From: Macrotrachela quadricornifera
Lineage: Eukaryota; Rotifera; Eurotatoria; Philodinida; Philodinidae
Assembly: GCA_022393335.1 (NCBI GenBank)
Contig: JAJEKB010020892.1
Coordinates: 770,159 to 834,158 of the forward strand
DNA: 64,000 bases
Reading direction: 5' to 3'
Below the pieces are notes generated by a model. It was not told the origin of the DNA. It searched no databases and saw only the letters and a program-made list of their open reading frames with translations. Positions 45,385 through 56,692 of the stretch are shown here, one piece after another (within the stretch, counting starts at the first letter, position 1; each line of letters opens with the position of its first letter). The translations under genes and the position numbers were made by a program.

Positions 45385-47569
45385 TATTAAATAGATTAAT
45401 TTTTGTATTTTATTTTCACTAGAATAAATAAAATATTTTTAATTATTTCTATATATTACTTACAATTTTTTCTTATCACATATGAAAGTTAACTTTTTGT
45501 TTTCTATACAAAAGTAAAGACCAGACTAGGAAAATTTCTATTCATCTTAAATATTATTTGCGTAAAAAGAATTCATTATTATGTTTTCTTTTCTCTTTTA
45601 TATCTATTAATAAAAAATTAATGTGGTATCAAAATAGATCCTTATATCTTCTGATCAAACAATAAAAAAACAAAAATAATTCTATTATATCATTTAGAAA
45701 TCGTCATTTTATTAGTATAAAAATATATTTTATTTTCAAGAAATTTAAAATAAAAATTTTCACATTTAAGATCAAAAAGAGTAAAATATGATATATTAAT
45801 AATACTTGAAAAAGAAAGATTTTCAAATGTGATATCTGTTATTCTAAACTATTGTCTGCTTTTAACAGATTATCATAAGAATCATTTTAATGAAGAAGTT
45901 CTCATCTACATTCTTTTCTTTATCATAAATAATAATTAACTTTCAAATATTAACTATGTCGTTCTTTGAAAATTTCTCTTCTTCATCTTATATTTATCAT
46001 TATCTTATAAAGTAACTTATTTTTCGCTATTTGTCATTTTTTATTTTATAATAATTCTTTCAACACAACTATTTCAAAAAATAGCGATAGTCTAGAACTT
46101 TTTTATACAAGAATATTTTCCTTTCAATCGATAAATCTCAACAAGATTTTGTTCAAATCACTTTACAACAAAAAAATCCTTAACAAAATTTCAAAAAATG
46201 TACTAGAAATAATAGGTCACGACATTATCTTAGTTCACACATGTTCTTTGACAATTAAATTATACACTACACAGAATAGTGATTATTATATGCATAGCGT
46301 TCGAAAAAACCGTGCTGTTCTCTAGTAAATACTGGAGTATGTAAAACCGTCAGAATCCATCATTTAGAAAAATCGGTCTGAAACAAAAAATGAGATACTG
46401 TTTGAAATATATTTAATACCGTTAATGCTTGTCGCATTAGCTAATTCTATAATGGTATTGCCAAATGGAGCAGTATGGTACGGAAACGGCGGCCGTATAC
46501 GGTGCTACATAAACACCATATATCCGATCACCGTATTCATGCCGCGTTTACATCGTATTACCAAAGCGTTTTTAATTCACATTTAGACACTATGTAACGC
46601 CACATGGTTGATAGCTCTGCCCAAGCGCTATCAAATATTGATAAACTTGCTAGGTAACAACATGCATCCAATGCAACATGCGAAAGGTATAATTTCTTGC
46701 TCTTTCTTACTAACTACTTTTTTTTTACTGTTATACGCCTCACACCAATTTGTTCCAGCTGTTTTCATATCGATCGATAGATTTTGTTAAGCTTTATTAT
46801 ATGGCATTCAGCCCAAATAATAAAAGTGCACGATATACAAAAGAGTCTTACATGCCTCGAATTCAGCACGATACAGCGTCGTAAACATGCTGTATCCAAG
46901 CTGTATATAAAATATTTTATGAAATATCTCTAGTTCATAGTTAGATACCGACTGCAATATCTAAGGCATTTATAATATATTTCCATTTATCAACGAATAA
47001 TTCTTTCGCATAGAATGATACAAAGTGTATACATCATGAAAAACACGCACATTCCTAGCGCTATCTATCAAAAATAAGAATAAAAAAGAAAAGAAAATAT
47101 CGTAAATAAAGTTTCACATCATAATAAACAAATTGTTTTCATGAAAGATTGGTGCCAAATATTTTGAACAATAGGCCGACACTGAAGACTATACAAACTG
47201 ACTAATGGACATAGCAAAATTCATCATATATAACTGAACTCGATGAACAAACTGGAACATCTAAACCGTATCTAATTCCATTTTCTTAAAGAAGTAGTCA
47301 TATAGCGATAAATATTGCACTTAAAAAGACATGAATGTTTGTCTTTCCGTTTTGTTCAAACAAGTCAAAGTTCAGGGTTAGAAAAATCGAACTTGAGGTT
47401 TGCTCATTATTTATATATGAATCTATATAGGAATATTTCTATAAAACGATCATCATTAGAGTGGATGTTTGTTTCGTAGCTTTTATGCAATCAAAGAGAT
47501 TGAGATATAAGATAATCCAGATGGAAACTATTTGGAATCACAATCATACTAAATTTTCTTTCAGAAAAG
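45385..47569. other. Intergenic, AT-rich
   Basis: No gene seen. A GC-rich island with CGGCCG (46480-46560) and a second CG-containing patch (46855-46905) may be repeat ends, but no clear pairing was found. Confidence 0.35.
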
Positions 47570-48778
47570 AGTGATGTCATAATCCCATTACACCCGGTAT
47601 TCTCTTACAAACACACTACTTCCCACGATCCACTACTGGTGTAACGACCACGTTACTCCAAATGAAATATATCCTAAAAGTTAAGGAATATGAGTTGATT
47701 TGGTGTAACCACCTCGTTACCCGAACATGAATCATATCCTCAAAGTTGAGGAATGAGTTGATTTGGTGTAACCACTTCGTTACCTAAAAATGAACTATAT
47801 CCTAAAAGTTGAGGAATGAGTTGATTTGGTGTAACCACTTTGTTACCTAAAAATGAAATATATCCTAAAAGTTGAGGAATATGAGGTGATTTGGTGTAAC
47901 CACCTCGTTACCCCAAGATAAACTGTATCCTGAAAGTTGAGGAATATGAGTTGATTTGGTGTAACCACCCCGTTACCTCAAGATAAACTATATCCTAAAA
48001 GTTGAGGAATGTGAATGCATTTTTTGTATTACTCTTTAGGTAACAGCAATGCCTCGTAGGTTTATTTGCTAATTTTTTGAAGGCTTAAGGAATAGGCGTA
48101 TATTTCTGAAAAAATTATAGATAGGATTATTGCGATATATAGTTTTAATAGTTGAGCGCAATATAGTAGTTCACTTCTAAGATGTCACCTGTAGTGATTG
48201 ATATAAAGTGTGTTTCGTTTTCGAGTAGACTGGTCGTTCATTCGAGATGTTGAACACGCGTCCACGTTTTGGACAGATCTGTGACACGATCCGAACACCC
48301 ACACTGACTGCTCTGTGGACGGATCTCACTTTCCGAGCACCCTCAATATCGGCTTTGCCTATTGGTCGCGTTTTGCGAACACCCTCACTAGCTGCTTTGC
48401 CCATTGGTCGCGCTGTGTGAACACCTACACTAGCTGCTTTGCCTGCGAATCTCCATAGAAGTCGGTCCCTTAGTTGAAGTCAGTTGCAGAATAAGAAGAA
48501 TTTTTCGGCAGATGTTTGGGTAACGGGGTGGTTACACCAAATCAACTCATTCCTCAACTTTTAGGATATAGTTCATTTTTGGGGTAACGAGGTAGTTACA
48601 CCTCATCGGCTCGTATTCTTCGAGCTCTCGGATGGATGTGTTTATTTGTGAGTAATGAAGTCATTACTCCTCGGTGTAATGTGTGGAATGAATGTCAATT
48701 TATTTTCGTTGCCTATATGTTTGGGTATTCTGACGTCTGGCTGTGGATACCCGGTGTAATGGTATTATGACATCTATG
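47570..48778. mobile_element. TIR element with internal minisatellites
   Basis: 1,209 bp, flanked by a perfect 9 bp direct repeat TCAGAAAAG (47561-47569, 48779-48787). Inverted ends of about 30 bp share GATGTCATAAT then CCATTACACC and GGTAT. Inside, about five to six head-to-tail units of about 65-70 bp (GTGTAACCACCTCGTTACC, then ATATCCTAAAAGTTGAGGAA) fill 47639-48010. One to two units lie inverted at 48520-48605. A separate GC-rich repeat of about 54 bp (GAACACCCTCACTAGCTGC) occupies 48290-48450. No transposase. The 9 bp duplication would suit a MULE-mobilised element. Confidence 0.8.
47639..48010. repeat. Minisatellite, 65-70 bp units
   Basis: Tandem units each containing GGTGTAACCAC(C/T)(T/C)CGTTACC and TATATCCTAAAAGTTGAGGA, with small length differences. 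Confidence 0.9.
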
Positions 48779-48835
48779 TCAGAAAAGGGTCAGTGAATCT
48801 GTAGGATGAGCGCTACTTGTGTAATACAATATCTC

Positions 48836-48905
48836 TTCTCGTCTAATTGGTTACGACATCGACCAGAGTAGCAGAAGAAGATATAGTGTTCGAATCCCAT
48901 GTATG
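48836..48905 (+). other. tRNA-like A/B-box sequence, probably a relic
   Basis: GTCTAATTGGTTACGAC forms a good D-arm (A box), and GTGTTCGAATCCCA resembles a B box 45 bp later. The T-stem and acceptor stem do not pair convincingly, so this is not a functional tRNA as it stands. It could be a SINE head or a decayed tRNA gene. Confidence 0.25.
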
Positions 48906-49352
48906 GACCTTTCATTTAATCATTTCTATATTTAACATTGTTTTGATTCTTTGTGTTGAAACATGATCATTTGAAAAGCTTAGTTGCTTAGGTTAAATGT
49001 CAACATCATGGTAGCTCCACGTACACACCCTAACCCTCAAAATACGATTGATTTTAAATTAGACAAGAATCAAGTTCAACAAGTTCATTTAATTTACTGG
49101 ATTTTTGCTTATACGAAACAAATCAGCACTTCTAAATGGTACTTTATATTAAATACCGGTCACATCGTCATCCATATTCTTTATATTCTAGACTTTATCT
49201 AAAAGAATGTTTGAATCATAAGACAAGGCACTTTATTATGTATTCATGCAATGTATGTTTCAATAATAAGTATTTTATAAAAACTTAAACATCGTTTCAC
49301 GAATATTTCGTTAACCCTATAAGCAGCTCGTATTTGAACGTGTTCTTTATTC
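48906..49352. other. Intergenic
   Basis: Nothing recognised; the 72-residue open frame here has no domain. Confidence 0.35.
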
Positions 49353-50478
49353 TTAAAATGGCTTCTTTTCTACAACCTCGACGATCAATTGCTTCCAAAT
49401 AACTGTTCCACTTAATTTTTCATCGAAATAATGATAAGCATTATCAGCATACTTCCAATCACCAGAATATTGCTTTGGTGGTTTACCTTTACCTTCTTGT
49501 TTTACTCCATGCCATCTCCACCAGCAATTATTAAAACCACATGTTTGTGGTTCAACATATTGAGGACAAATAGGACATTTACATGTTATTTCATTGACAT
49601 CTGCAAGCATATCAAATTTTTTGTAGCCTATTCCCATGATGACTGTTTGTGAAAACGCTCTACAACTTTCATTTGTGCATATTCCTTCTAAACACAATCC
49701 TCTCTTTGCTTGACGCCACTTTGGTGCACTTATCGACCATTCTGCTCTCTTCAAACCTTTTTCATCAGTGAGGTCTACGAATGCGGTGCCAAAATTAGAA
49801 CCACCTATACCACGATCCGATTGTTGTTCAAAATAAACTTTACTGCCATTTTCAATCTTATAGTCTGATAGTTTATGCTCTAAAGCAACAAATCACTTCA
49901 AAGTTAGTGCACGAAAAGATTCATCATATAAAGTTGTTGTCTCCTTATCGTTTAATCACATTTCTAATGTTCTAAGTGAATGTCATAATAAGAGTTCTGC
50001 CAACTGCTTCTGTAGGGCAGGTAAATTTCGTTGAATTTGGTGTAAAATGGACACAATTCAAGCTAGCAAAAGAATTTCTCAGAGACTAGCAAATGATGTT
50101 AAATGGTAATGAGAATATGCACAGATCAATGGTTCTCTCTACCACACAAACAAAAACTGTTGGCTTACATCTTAAATGCGACTCTGACCTGTTTTAATAG
50201 AAAATCCATTGAGTTAGAATGTTTTTGGCTTCCCTTCTATTACACTTATCCAAGAAAATTATCTTATAAAGAGAAATAAGTTCGAAGTTTTCTTTAAAAT
50301 TGTAGGTTAAAATCTTACCATCTTGTAAAGTTTTGTTATCAAAACGTAGTTGAATTTCATCTGCAGGTATTTCAAGTTTATATTGAATTTGTACTTTAAC
50401 ATAGCTTATTGAATAATAAGGCTCAACTTCGATTGAAACAGACTCTCCTCCAGTCAATTTTTGTATTAATATATGCAT
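49353..50478 (-). pseudogene. Ubiquitin-like/zinc-binding protein with five in-frame TGAs
   Basis: The 5' part (50478 to about 50260) encodes a ubiquitin-like domain (MHILIQKLTGGESVSIEVEP, then VKVQIQYKLEIPADEIQLRF, DNKTLQDGKILTYNF). The 3' part (about 50100-49353) encodes a helical region, a DYKIENGSKVYFEQQ element like the end of a second ubiquitin fold, then GLKRAEWS and a conserved Cys-rich C-terminal domain. That domain includes GLCLEGICTNESC, CKCPICPQYVEPQTCGFNNC, WWRWHGVK and YHYFDEKLSGTVIWKQLIVE. The same frame is open for about 730 bp except for TGA at 50079, 50058, 49983, 49956 and 49893; no TAA or TAG occurs. A phase change between the halves implies an intron or frameshift. The family is seen in several protists and invertebrates and its role is uncertain. 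It is probably a pseudogene. Confidence 0.65.
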
Positions 50479-51179
50479 TTATGCTGATAAGGTAAAATCT
50501 AAGAAAAATACAAACAAACTAATTAGAACAAATAATAATCGAAGTAAAATGAGAGGTAAGAAGGATTTGAACATTATTTTATCTTTGGAGTGCGTCTTGT
50601 ATGTGTTCATACATTCCACACTCGCATTCCCAAGAGACTATAGAGGATGAAGATTGAACGAGTCGCATTTTTATATAAGCGACTGTAACCAACGAAAATG
50701 TTTCTATTCGTGGGTTTAAATTTACACGAACTAAAGCTTTTTCCAAAACTGAATTAAAATCTATTTCTTGACAAAATTTGTCAATATCGAGTCTAGAGCT
50801 GATCCTCCATCCTATGTTTTAATGCATATCATGTCGTTGGCAGACTTAAATGGACTCAGTTGCTTCCACATGTTGACATACGCTATAGAGGAAATCAGGT
50901 GTTTTCAGAGAGATTCTAAGGCAAGAGTATTCGAGTGAACTGAGTTTATTAATGTTGTTTACTGTCAGTTTCAGAGCAATTTGATGTTTCTATATCGGAA
51001 CTTTACCGTATACAGATAGGGTTGTTGTGCGGTCTAAAAGACTCGTAAGTCAAAAGTCTACACTAAGAAAAAGGTTTAGTAAGATCCTTTTTGTTTTTAG
51101 AATGTAGCTCTAGAAAAATTAGCAAGGAACTCAGATCACTTGAATATGCCTGTATAAAAATCTCTTTGGAAATGCTCGA
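50479..51179. other. Intergenic
   Basis: No gene recognised upstream of the ubiquitin-like relic. Confidence 0.35.
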
Positions 51180-51490
51180 TTTTCTCTATGTTCTGAAAAC
51201 AAGCGGTTTTTTAGAAATCCCAAAAAAAAGTTTCGTACATGACAAAACGCTTCCAAATGAGTTAAAATGCTAAAAGAAACGATTTTTGAAATGTACGAAG
51301 CCTTTAAACGTAATAGAGAACCCTGAAAGTTTCATAGGGAATGGTTCTTCATCTGGATACACCATAAGAACCTTTAAGGTATTGTACGTTTCAAAAACCT
51401 TTTGTTTTAGCATTTTAACTCACTTGTAAGCCTCTCGCCACCTACGGAACCTTTTTTGGGATTTCATAAAAATCGATTTTTTTTAGTGTA
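51180..51490. repeat. Palindromic (foldback) repeat
   Basis: About 51213-51305 (GAAATCCCAAAAAAAAGTTT, GAGTTAAAATGCTAAAA, TTTTTGAAATGTACG) is repeated inverted at about 51377-51465 with moderate divergence. A short spacer separates the arms. Likely a small MITE. Confidence 0.6.
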
Positions 51491-52521
51491 CGAAATAATT
51501 ATTTTTATTCTCAAGATGGAAGTTAGCTAGAATGAACTAAGTTACAGCAAATTCCAATATGACTATTAGTACTTAACCAGGACTTACTTGGGTGACCTCA
51601 TAATTTCTAACATGTAGGAGTAAATTATAAGCTCCCACATAGAGAAAAAATTATAAATTATTTTCATTGCTATACCTGTTATACCATTATCACAAGTGAA
51701 AAAAAGAAAGAGAACATCTATTAATTTCGCAAGCAGATAAGAATGTCCTTGGTTTTTACCGGTTTTGTTTTACGTAGAAACACAAAGTTTTACTTAGTCA
51801 GAAACTTTCATTTTGACGTTGTTTGAAAGAATATTTAGAGACAACTATCATGTTTCGTTGAGATACGAGATATACCCAGATTTGTAGAGAAACAATGTAA
51901 ATGGAAAAACAAATTTGATCAATATTTAAATAATTCAGGTTTAGGATAGTTGGGCACCAACAATTATCTATTGAACACCTAATTCTAAATCATGTGTAGA
52001 CATATGTAGAACCGGAACAAAAAAAATCTAGTTTCACACATTTGTAATCATATGACTGCCTATGATGGAATGAGCGATTTAGTGAAGGATGAAAACAACA
52101 GTTTTATCTGTCTACTTCTATCAGATCGTTGAACATCAAACATCAAGAGGAAGGTTCTTCAGAATCGTCTTCGTTCTTTGAAAAATCTATTTTTCACAAA
52201 AACTTATCTTTGCTTTGTTCTAAATAAAAAAGGAGTGATCTTCTTTTTCTTTTTCTTTTTTGTGTATATATTTACCTTGTATTTTATGATATCATCATAC
52301 TTATCTTATAAAAGAACACTAGTGAATAGACGAAGAAGAAGAAGAAGAAACCAGAAAGATCTACTTAAATCTTAGAAAGTAACAATTAATCTTTAACTAA
52401 ATACAATAACGTTGTATAGTTTTAATTCTATGTGCTAGTCTATTCTCCGTCTTGTTTTTCTTCATAATTAGCCTATAAAGTCAGTTTAAAACTCTTTCTT
52501 CGTTTATCTTCAGTATTACAT
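51491..52521. other. Intergenic upstream of the caspase gene
   Basis: AT-rich, no supported gene. A GAA-type microsatellite lies near 52331-52350. Confidence 0.35.
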
Positions 52522-53595
52522 ATGGCTACAGCTTTATCCTCTTCATCTCATCGACGAAAGCTAGGCTTGCTTATTGGTAATAATAACTATCAACAAAAAG
52601 AGAATATTCTACGACATTGCATCAATGATGCCGATGATTTGGGTGATGTTTTGAGAAAAATCGACTTTGATGTTACAATCAAACATGATCTGGCAAAGAA
52701 GCAGATGGTAGAAACAATCAGAAATTTTAAAAACTCGGTGGTTGATGGGGATCTCGTTCTGTTTTTCTTTTCTGGTCACGGGCGCCATGTAAATGGTATA
52801 AACTATATGATACCTGTTGATGACAATGGAATTATAACGAATGAGGATGTCGAAGATAATGCAGTTAAGGTGGATGTATTAATAGAACGTTTCTCCCAAC
52901 AAAATCCGTCATATGCAACCGTATTTATTTTGGATTGTTGTCGTGTTTATCGTCCAGATAGCACACCTAAATCAAAAGGTAAGGATGCTTTCACGAAAAA
53001 AAAGATCAGAACGTAAAAATGATGTAAGAAACCTAAAACATTCATATTTCGCCATGCCTGTTCGGATAGATGTCGACCATGCTTCATGGAACAGACTATA
53101 TATAGAGTATATTACTTTCTAAGTAGTTCGATATCTATAACAATTTAGTTAATCATTACATAAGTAACGTAGAATACTTCTCATTCAAAAGAAAGTCTTT
53201 GTGCTTAAAAACTCTTAGACAGTTACAATCAAAATGAAATGAGACAAATTCTTATGTTATTTTGTGTAGATGGTTCAGTAAAAACAGACGATATTTGTCA
53301 TGGTCTTACTCCGGTAGTTGGTGCTTACGTACATTTTGCTTGTGGTTTAAACCAAAAGGCTTGGGATGGCTTTGATACAGATCGCAATGGATTGTTCACA
53401 ACACACTTGCGAAAACATATTGCAACAGCAAATCTAGATATATTCCTTATGTTCAGTAAGGTAACAGCTGATGTTTACCGGGCAAGCAAAGGAAAACAAA
53501 TTCCAACAGGATGGAATGGATTGATGCTGAGTGAACATATTTATCTTAATGAAAAATCGTCGAATTCATCACGAGATAAAGGTAAAGTGGATTGA
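52522..53595 (+). CDS. Caspase-domain cysteine protease (peptidase C14 type)
   Basis: Model: join(52522..52978, 53270..53595), 260 aa. Donor AAAG/GTAAGG and acceptor TTTTGTGTAG rebuild a GAT codon across the 291 bp intron and keep the frame. The p20-like core begins KLGLLIGNNNYQ and has NDADDLGDVLRKIDFDVT. The catalytic His is H86 in FFFSGHGRH and the catalytic Cys is C140 in FILDCCRVY. Exon 2 completes the fold (GAYVHFACGLNQKAWDG, NGLFTTHLRKHI, the small-subunit-like region). The LGLLIGN...SGHG...D-x-C arrangement is closest to the metacaspase-like caspase proteins common in bdelloids. It has no prodomain and no accessory domain, so it is a minimal protease, cytosolic by default. Substrate specificity is unknown. 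Confidence 0.85.
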
Positions 53596-54069
53596 AGTGA
53601 GTTTTACAGAAGAAACAAAAATTTAAGCGGAATTTTTAATATACTTATCGACACGTCGAGAGTATAGTAGGGAGTTTTCTGTATGTTGAAAATATGAGGC
53701 AAAAAGCAGTGAATCACTTCGAACGGTTCCCTCGTAAGTTTTCTTCAGAATGGCATTAGGTGTTTGGCAAGATCTTTGCAGGATTTTCTAAATGAAATAT
53801 TAGAGAAATCAACATATAGAGTATAGATCGCTATACTTTCAGTTTACATCCCAATCAGCTTACCCAAATTGGATGTGTCATATTACACTAGATCACTCCA
53901 TCATTCAATATTTTAATTTCTTACTTAATTATAAACTTTTATTTGAACTTGTGCAAATAAAAATTATTTTAAAAATTCTAAAGATACGATGTCATTCTAA
54001 ATATTTTCTACATGGGGCACTAGGAAATTTTTTTCACCCGCTCTTGAGACAAATATTCAGAGCTAGGTT
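53596..54069. other. 3' flank of caspase gene and mariner 3' end
   Basis: No gene. The 3' terminal repeat of the mariner copy presumably lies here, but I could not pair it with its 5' partner by eye. Confidence 0.35.
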
Positions 54070-55140
54070 CTAGTGTATTTTTTCAAAGTATCCTCCCTGT
54101 ACATCAATACACTTGTGCATACGAATAAACCAGTCCGGGAAACAGTTTTTGAAATCGTTGTTTGTCAGACTATGGATGGCTTAGTGTAAGCCATTCAACA
54201 TTGCGTTGTCGTCATTGAACTGAATTCCACTTAGTTAACTTTTCAGTTTGGGGAATAAAAAAAAGTCATATGGGCTTAAATCTGGAGAATATGGCGGATT
54301 TTGATATGATGCGACATGGTTTTCGATCAAAAATTCGTTGGTAATCCAGGCTCGATATGGCCTTGCATTATCATCATGGAGAATCAGATAACGAAGACTG
54401 GTCTTTTGTCTTCTTGCTGATACAGTTTGGAAGACTTCTGATAGACAACTATTGATGTACCAGCTTGCGTTTATCGTCTCACCAGGTTCTAATGGTATCG
54501 ACTCGATTAAACCAGATTTCATGAAGAAAGTAGTTACCATTCGTTTGCTTAAGCTCTTGTTTTGGTGAACCTTGATTGGACGTGGATCATTTTTTGACAC
54601 TCAGACTCTGGATTACTCTTTTGTTTTCGGATCATAATGATGAAACCACGATTCATCACCAATTATATTGTCAAATACACGACGAGATTGACCTTCTTCA
54701 AATCTTGTCAGGGATTGCTAACAAAATTGAACACGTACCCTTTTTTGGTCATCAGTCAACTGGTGAGGCACCCATCGAGCGCAAACTTTGTGTAACGTCA
54801 AATAATCATCAATTGTTCAATTAATTGATGGCGAACTAATCCCTAGGGCATACTCTATTTGTTCGTATGTTGAATAAGGATCATTTTCAATTTTTACTCG
54901 AATAGCATCAATTGTTTATTCATTGACAAATGCTGAAGGACGACCTATGTAGTCAGCATCTTCAACACTAAAATTATTTCGTTGGAATTCATGAAACCAA
55001 TTGAGGACTGTGCGATCAGAAGGTGTTTAGTCCTCCCATGCTTGTACCTATCAGGAATAACTATCTTTGTATGTTAAACCCATTTTCCAATCATATAATA
55101 CCATAGTGCGAAATTGTTCATGTGAGAGCTGAAAATTCAT
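54070..55140 (-). pseudogene. Full-length mariner transposase with nonsense codons
   Basis: From ATG 55138-55140 to TAG 54070-54072 is 357 codons in one frame, close to the roughly 345 aa of mariner transposases. The N-terminal HTH region (MNFQLSHEQFRTMVLYDWKM), the NWFHEFQRNNFSVEDADYIG linker and GRPSAF precede catalytic Asp 1 (IIGDESWFHHYDPKTKE). Asp 2 is in ILHDDNARPYRA and Asp 3 in PPYSPDLSPYDFFLF. The spacing of 34 residues gives the D34D signature. At least nine internal stop codons break the frame, but I see no net frameshift. The element is dead but structurally complete, hence probably younger than the relic at 15 kb. Confidence 0.85.
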
Positions 55141-55926
55141 ATCGAAAATGATGTGAGGATGATCCGAAATATATGAAAAAATACAACGATGGCTACTCCT
55201 TCGAAGTCTGAAATTTTGCATATAATCCTAAATATGTTTATGAATTATAATAGAAGATGGCTATTTCTTTGTTTCAATGGATGTTTTTCTGTTCTTTTGA
55301 AGATTTCTTGCACATGCACTATTTTGTAGAAACCAATAGAAGAAAAGTTTCAATCTTACCCCTCCTTCTTATCCTCAATCATTTTAATATTTTTTCACTA
55401 TAAGATTCAATCTCGAGGATTTTCACCATGTAAAAACTGAGGATAAAATGTCAGTCAACATTTTTCTAACATCCTAGGTCGAGAAATCAGATGATAAATG
55501 CAAACTTTGATTCTTATATAATCGCATCTGAGCATGTAAAAGTTCGTACAAAAAATCGTCGTCATTGAAATCTTATATGAATCCTGATGCAAAGTTTCGC
55601 CTACGATGCACCAATAAGATCTTGCATGAGTGTGTCACATGCATATAATAAGATAAATATAGATATAGTTACAAATGCACATGAATAATATACCCTTCTC
55701 TTAGTGTACTGAATATAATTTAACCCTTTTCTGCCCTTTGGGCACTATAGCGCCCACTTTATGAAAATTTGGTTCTTTTGAACTACGAGACATTGAGAAG
55801 CAGATTTTCTATCAGTTTAGAGTCTATCTATTGTAAACTTTAAATCAACAATCTGAATCTAATCTATACTATAAAAATAATTTTTTTCACGTTGGCTGAA
55901 TATATACTGCTATGATACACATTATA
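55141..55926. other. Intergenic; mariner 5' flank
   Basis: No gene recognised. Confidence 0.35.
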
Positions 55927-56332
55927 AAGGGTGCCCCATAATAACTATACATGTTTTGTGAACAATATTTTTTTATACTTTTTCTCACCGTAGGAAGCTG
56001 AATTTTTTATCACATATATATCTTATCAATATCTTTTGGTTCTGCAAGCTTTAGCAGTCTAACTATAGCTAGTGATGAAATATATTTACAAGAATAACAT
56101 GTATAGATTTCATACTTGATTCTGGTACCATCTTTTACCAAATTTTTCTTCTTTTCATACACCTCGTTCTTATGGATGTATTTCACCATTACTTAGGGCT
56201 AGACTGCTGAAACTTGCAGCAATAAAAGATCTTGATTAGATATATATGTGATAAAAGTTGCAGCCCTCTACACCGAGAAAAAGTATAAAAATATTGTTAA
56301 CAAAACAAGAACAGTTATTATGGAGCGCCCTT
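55927..56332. mobile_element. Palindromic MITE, 406 bp
   Basis: Two inverted arms of about 155 bp (55927-56085 and 56175-56332) start AAGGG(T/C)GC(C/T)CCATAATAA. They share AACAATATTTTTTTATACTT and TATCACATATATATCT blocks around a spacer of about 90 bp. Arms differ at scattered positions, so it is not a recent duplication. No coding content. Confidence 0.75.
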
Positions 56333-56692
56333 CATATTGATATTTAACGGATTTGTTTCAAACTTTATTCGTGTATATTAGGGATCATAAGGATCATGTT
56401 GTTAAACGAATTATCCTTTCTAAACGTCAGGTTTAGCTAAAGGCAAGAAAGGGTAAGATCTTGAATTTTGAAAGTTTTCCGATGGAAGTACCAACAAAAA
56501 TTTTCAGAAAATTTTTAAAATGGAGAAGGGACTTGAGTAAAATACTTGATTAGAGTGACTGGTAACATAACTCTCGTAGCTTAAAAGATAAAAACTGTCA
56601 TGAACTCAACAAAGTTTGTTATTAAAAAGAAAACGATTCAAAATATGAACTCATGAAACATTTTACTCGGTGTTTCTTTTCTTTTATAGTAA
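56333..56692. other. Unassigned spacer
   Basis: No feature recognised. Confidence 0.3.

Noticed and set aside
48177..48404. 75-residue minus-strand open frame
   Set aside because: Produced by the GC-rich short tandem repeat inside the 47.6-48.8 kb element.
48836..48905. Functional tRNA gene
   Set aside because: A and B boxes are suggestive, but the T-stem and acceptor stem do not pair.
43671..50478. TGA read as tryptophan (altered genetic code)
   Set aside because: Trp is encoded by TGG in the same genes (for example RAEWS in the ubiquitin-like gene), and the intact genes end or read normally. Mutation from CGA/TGG is simpler.
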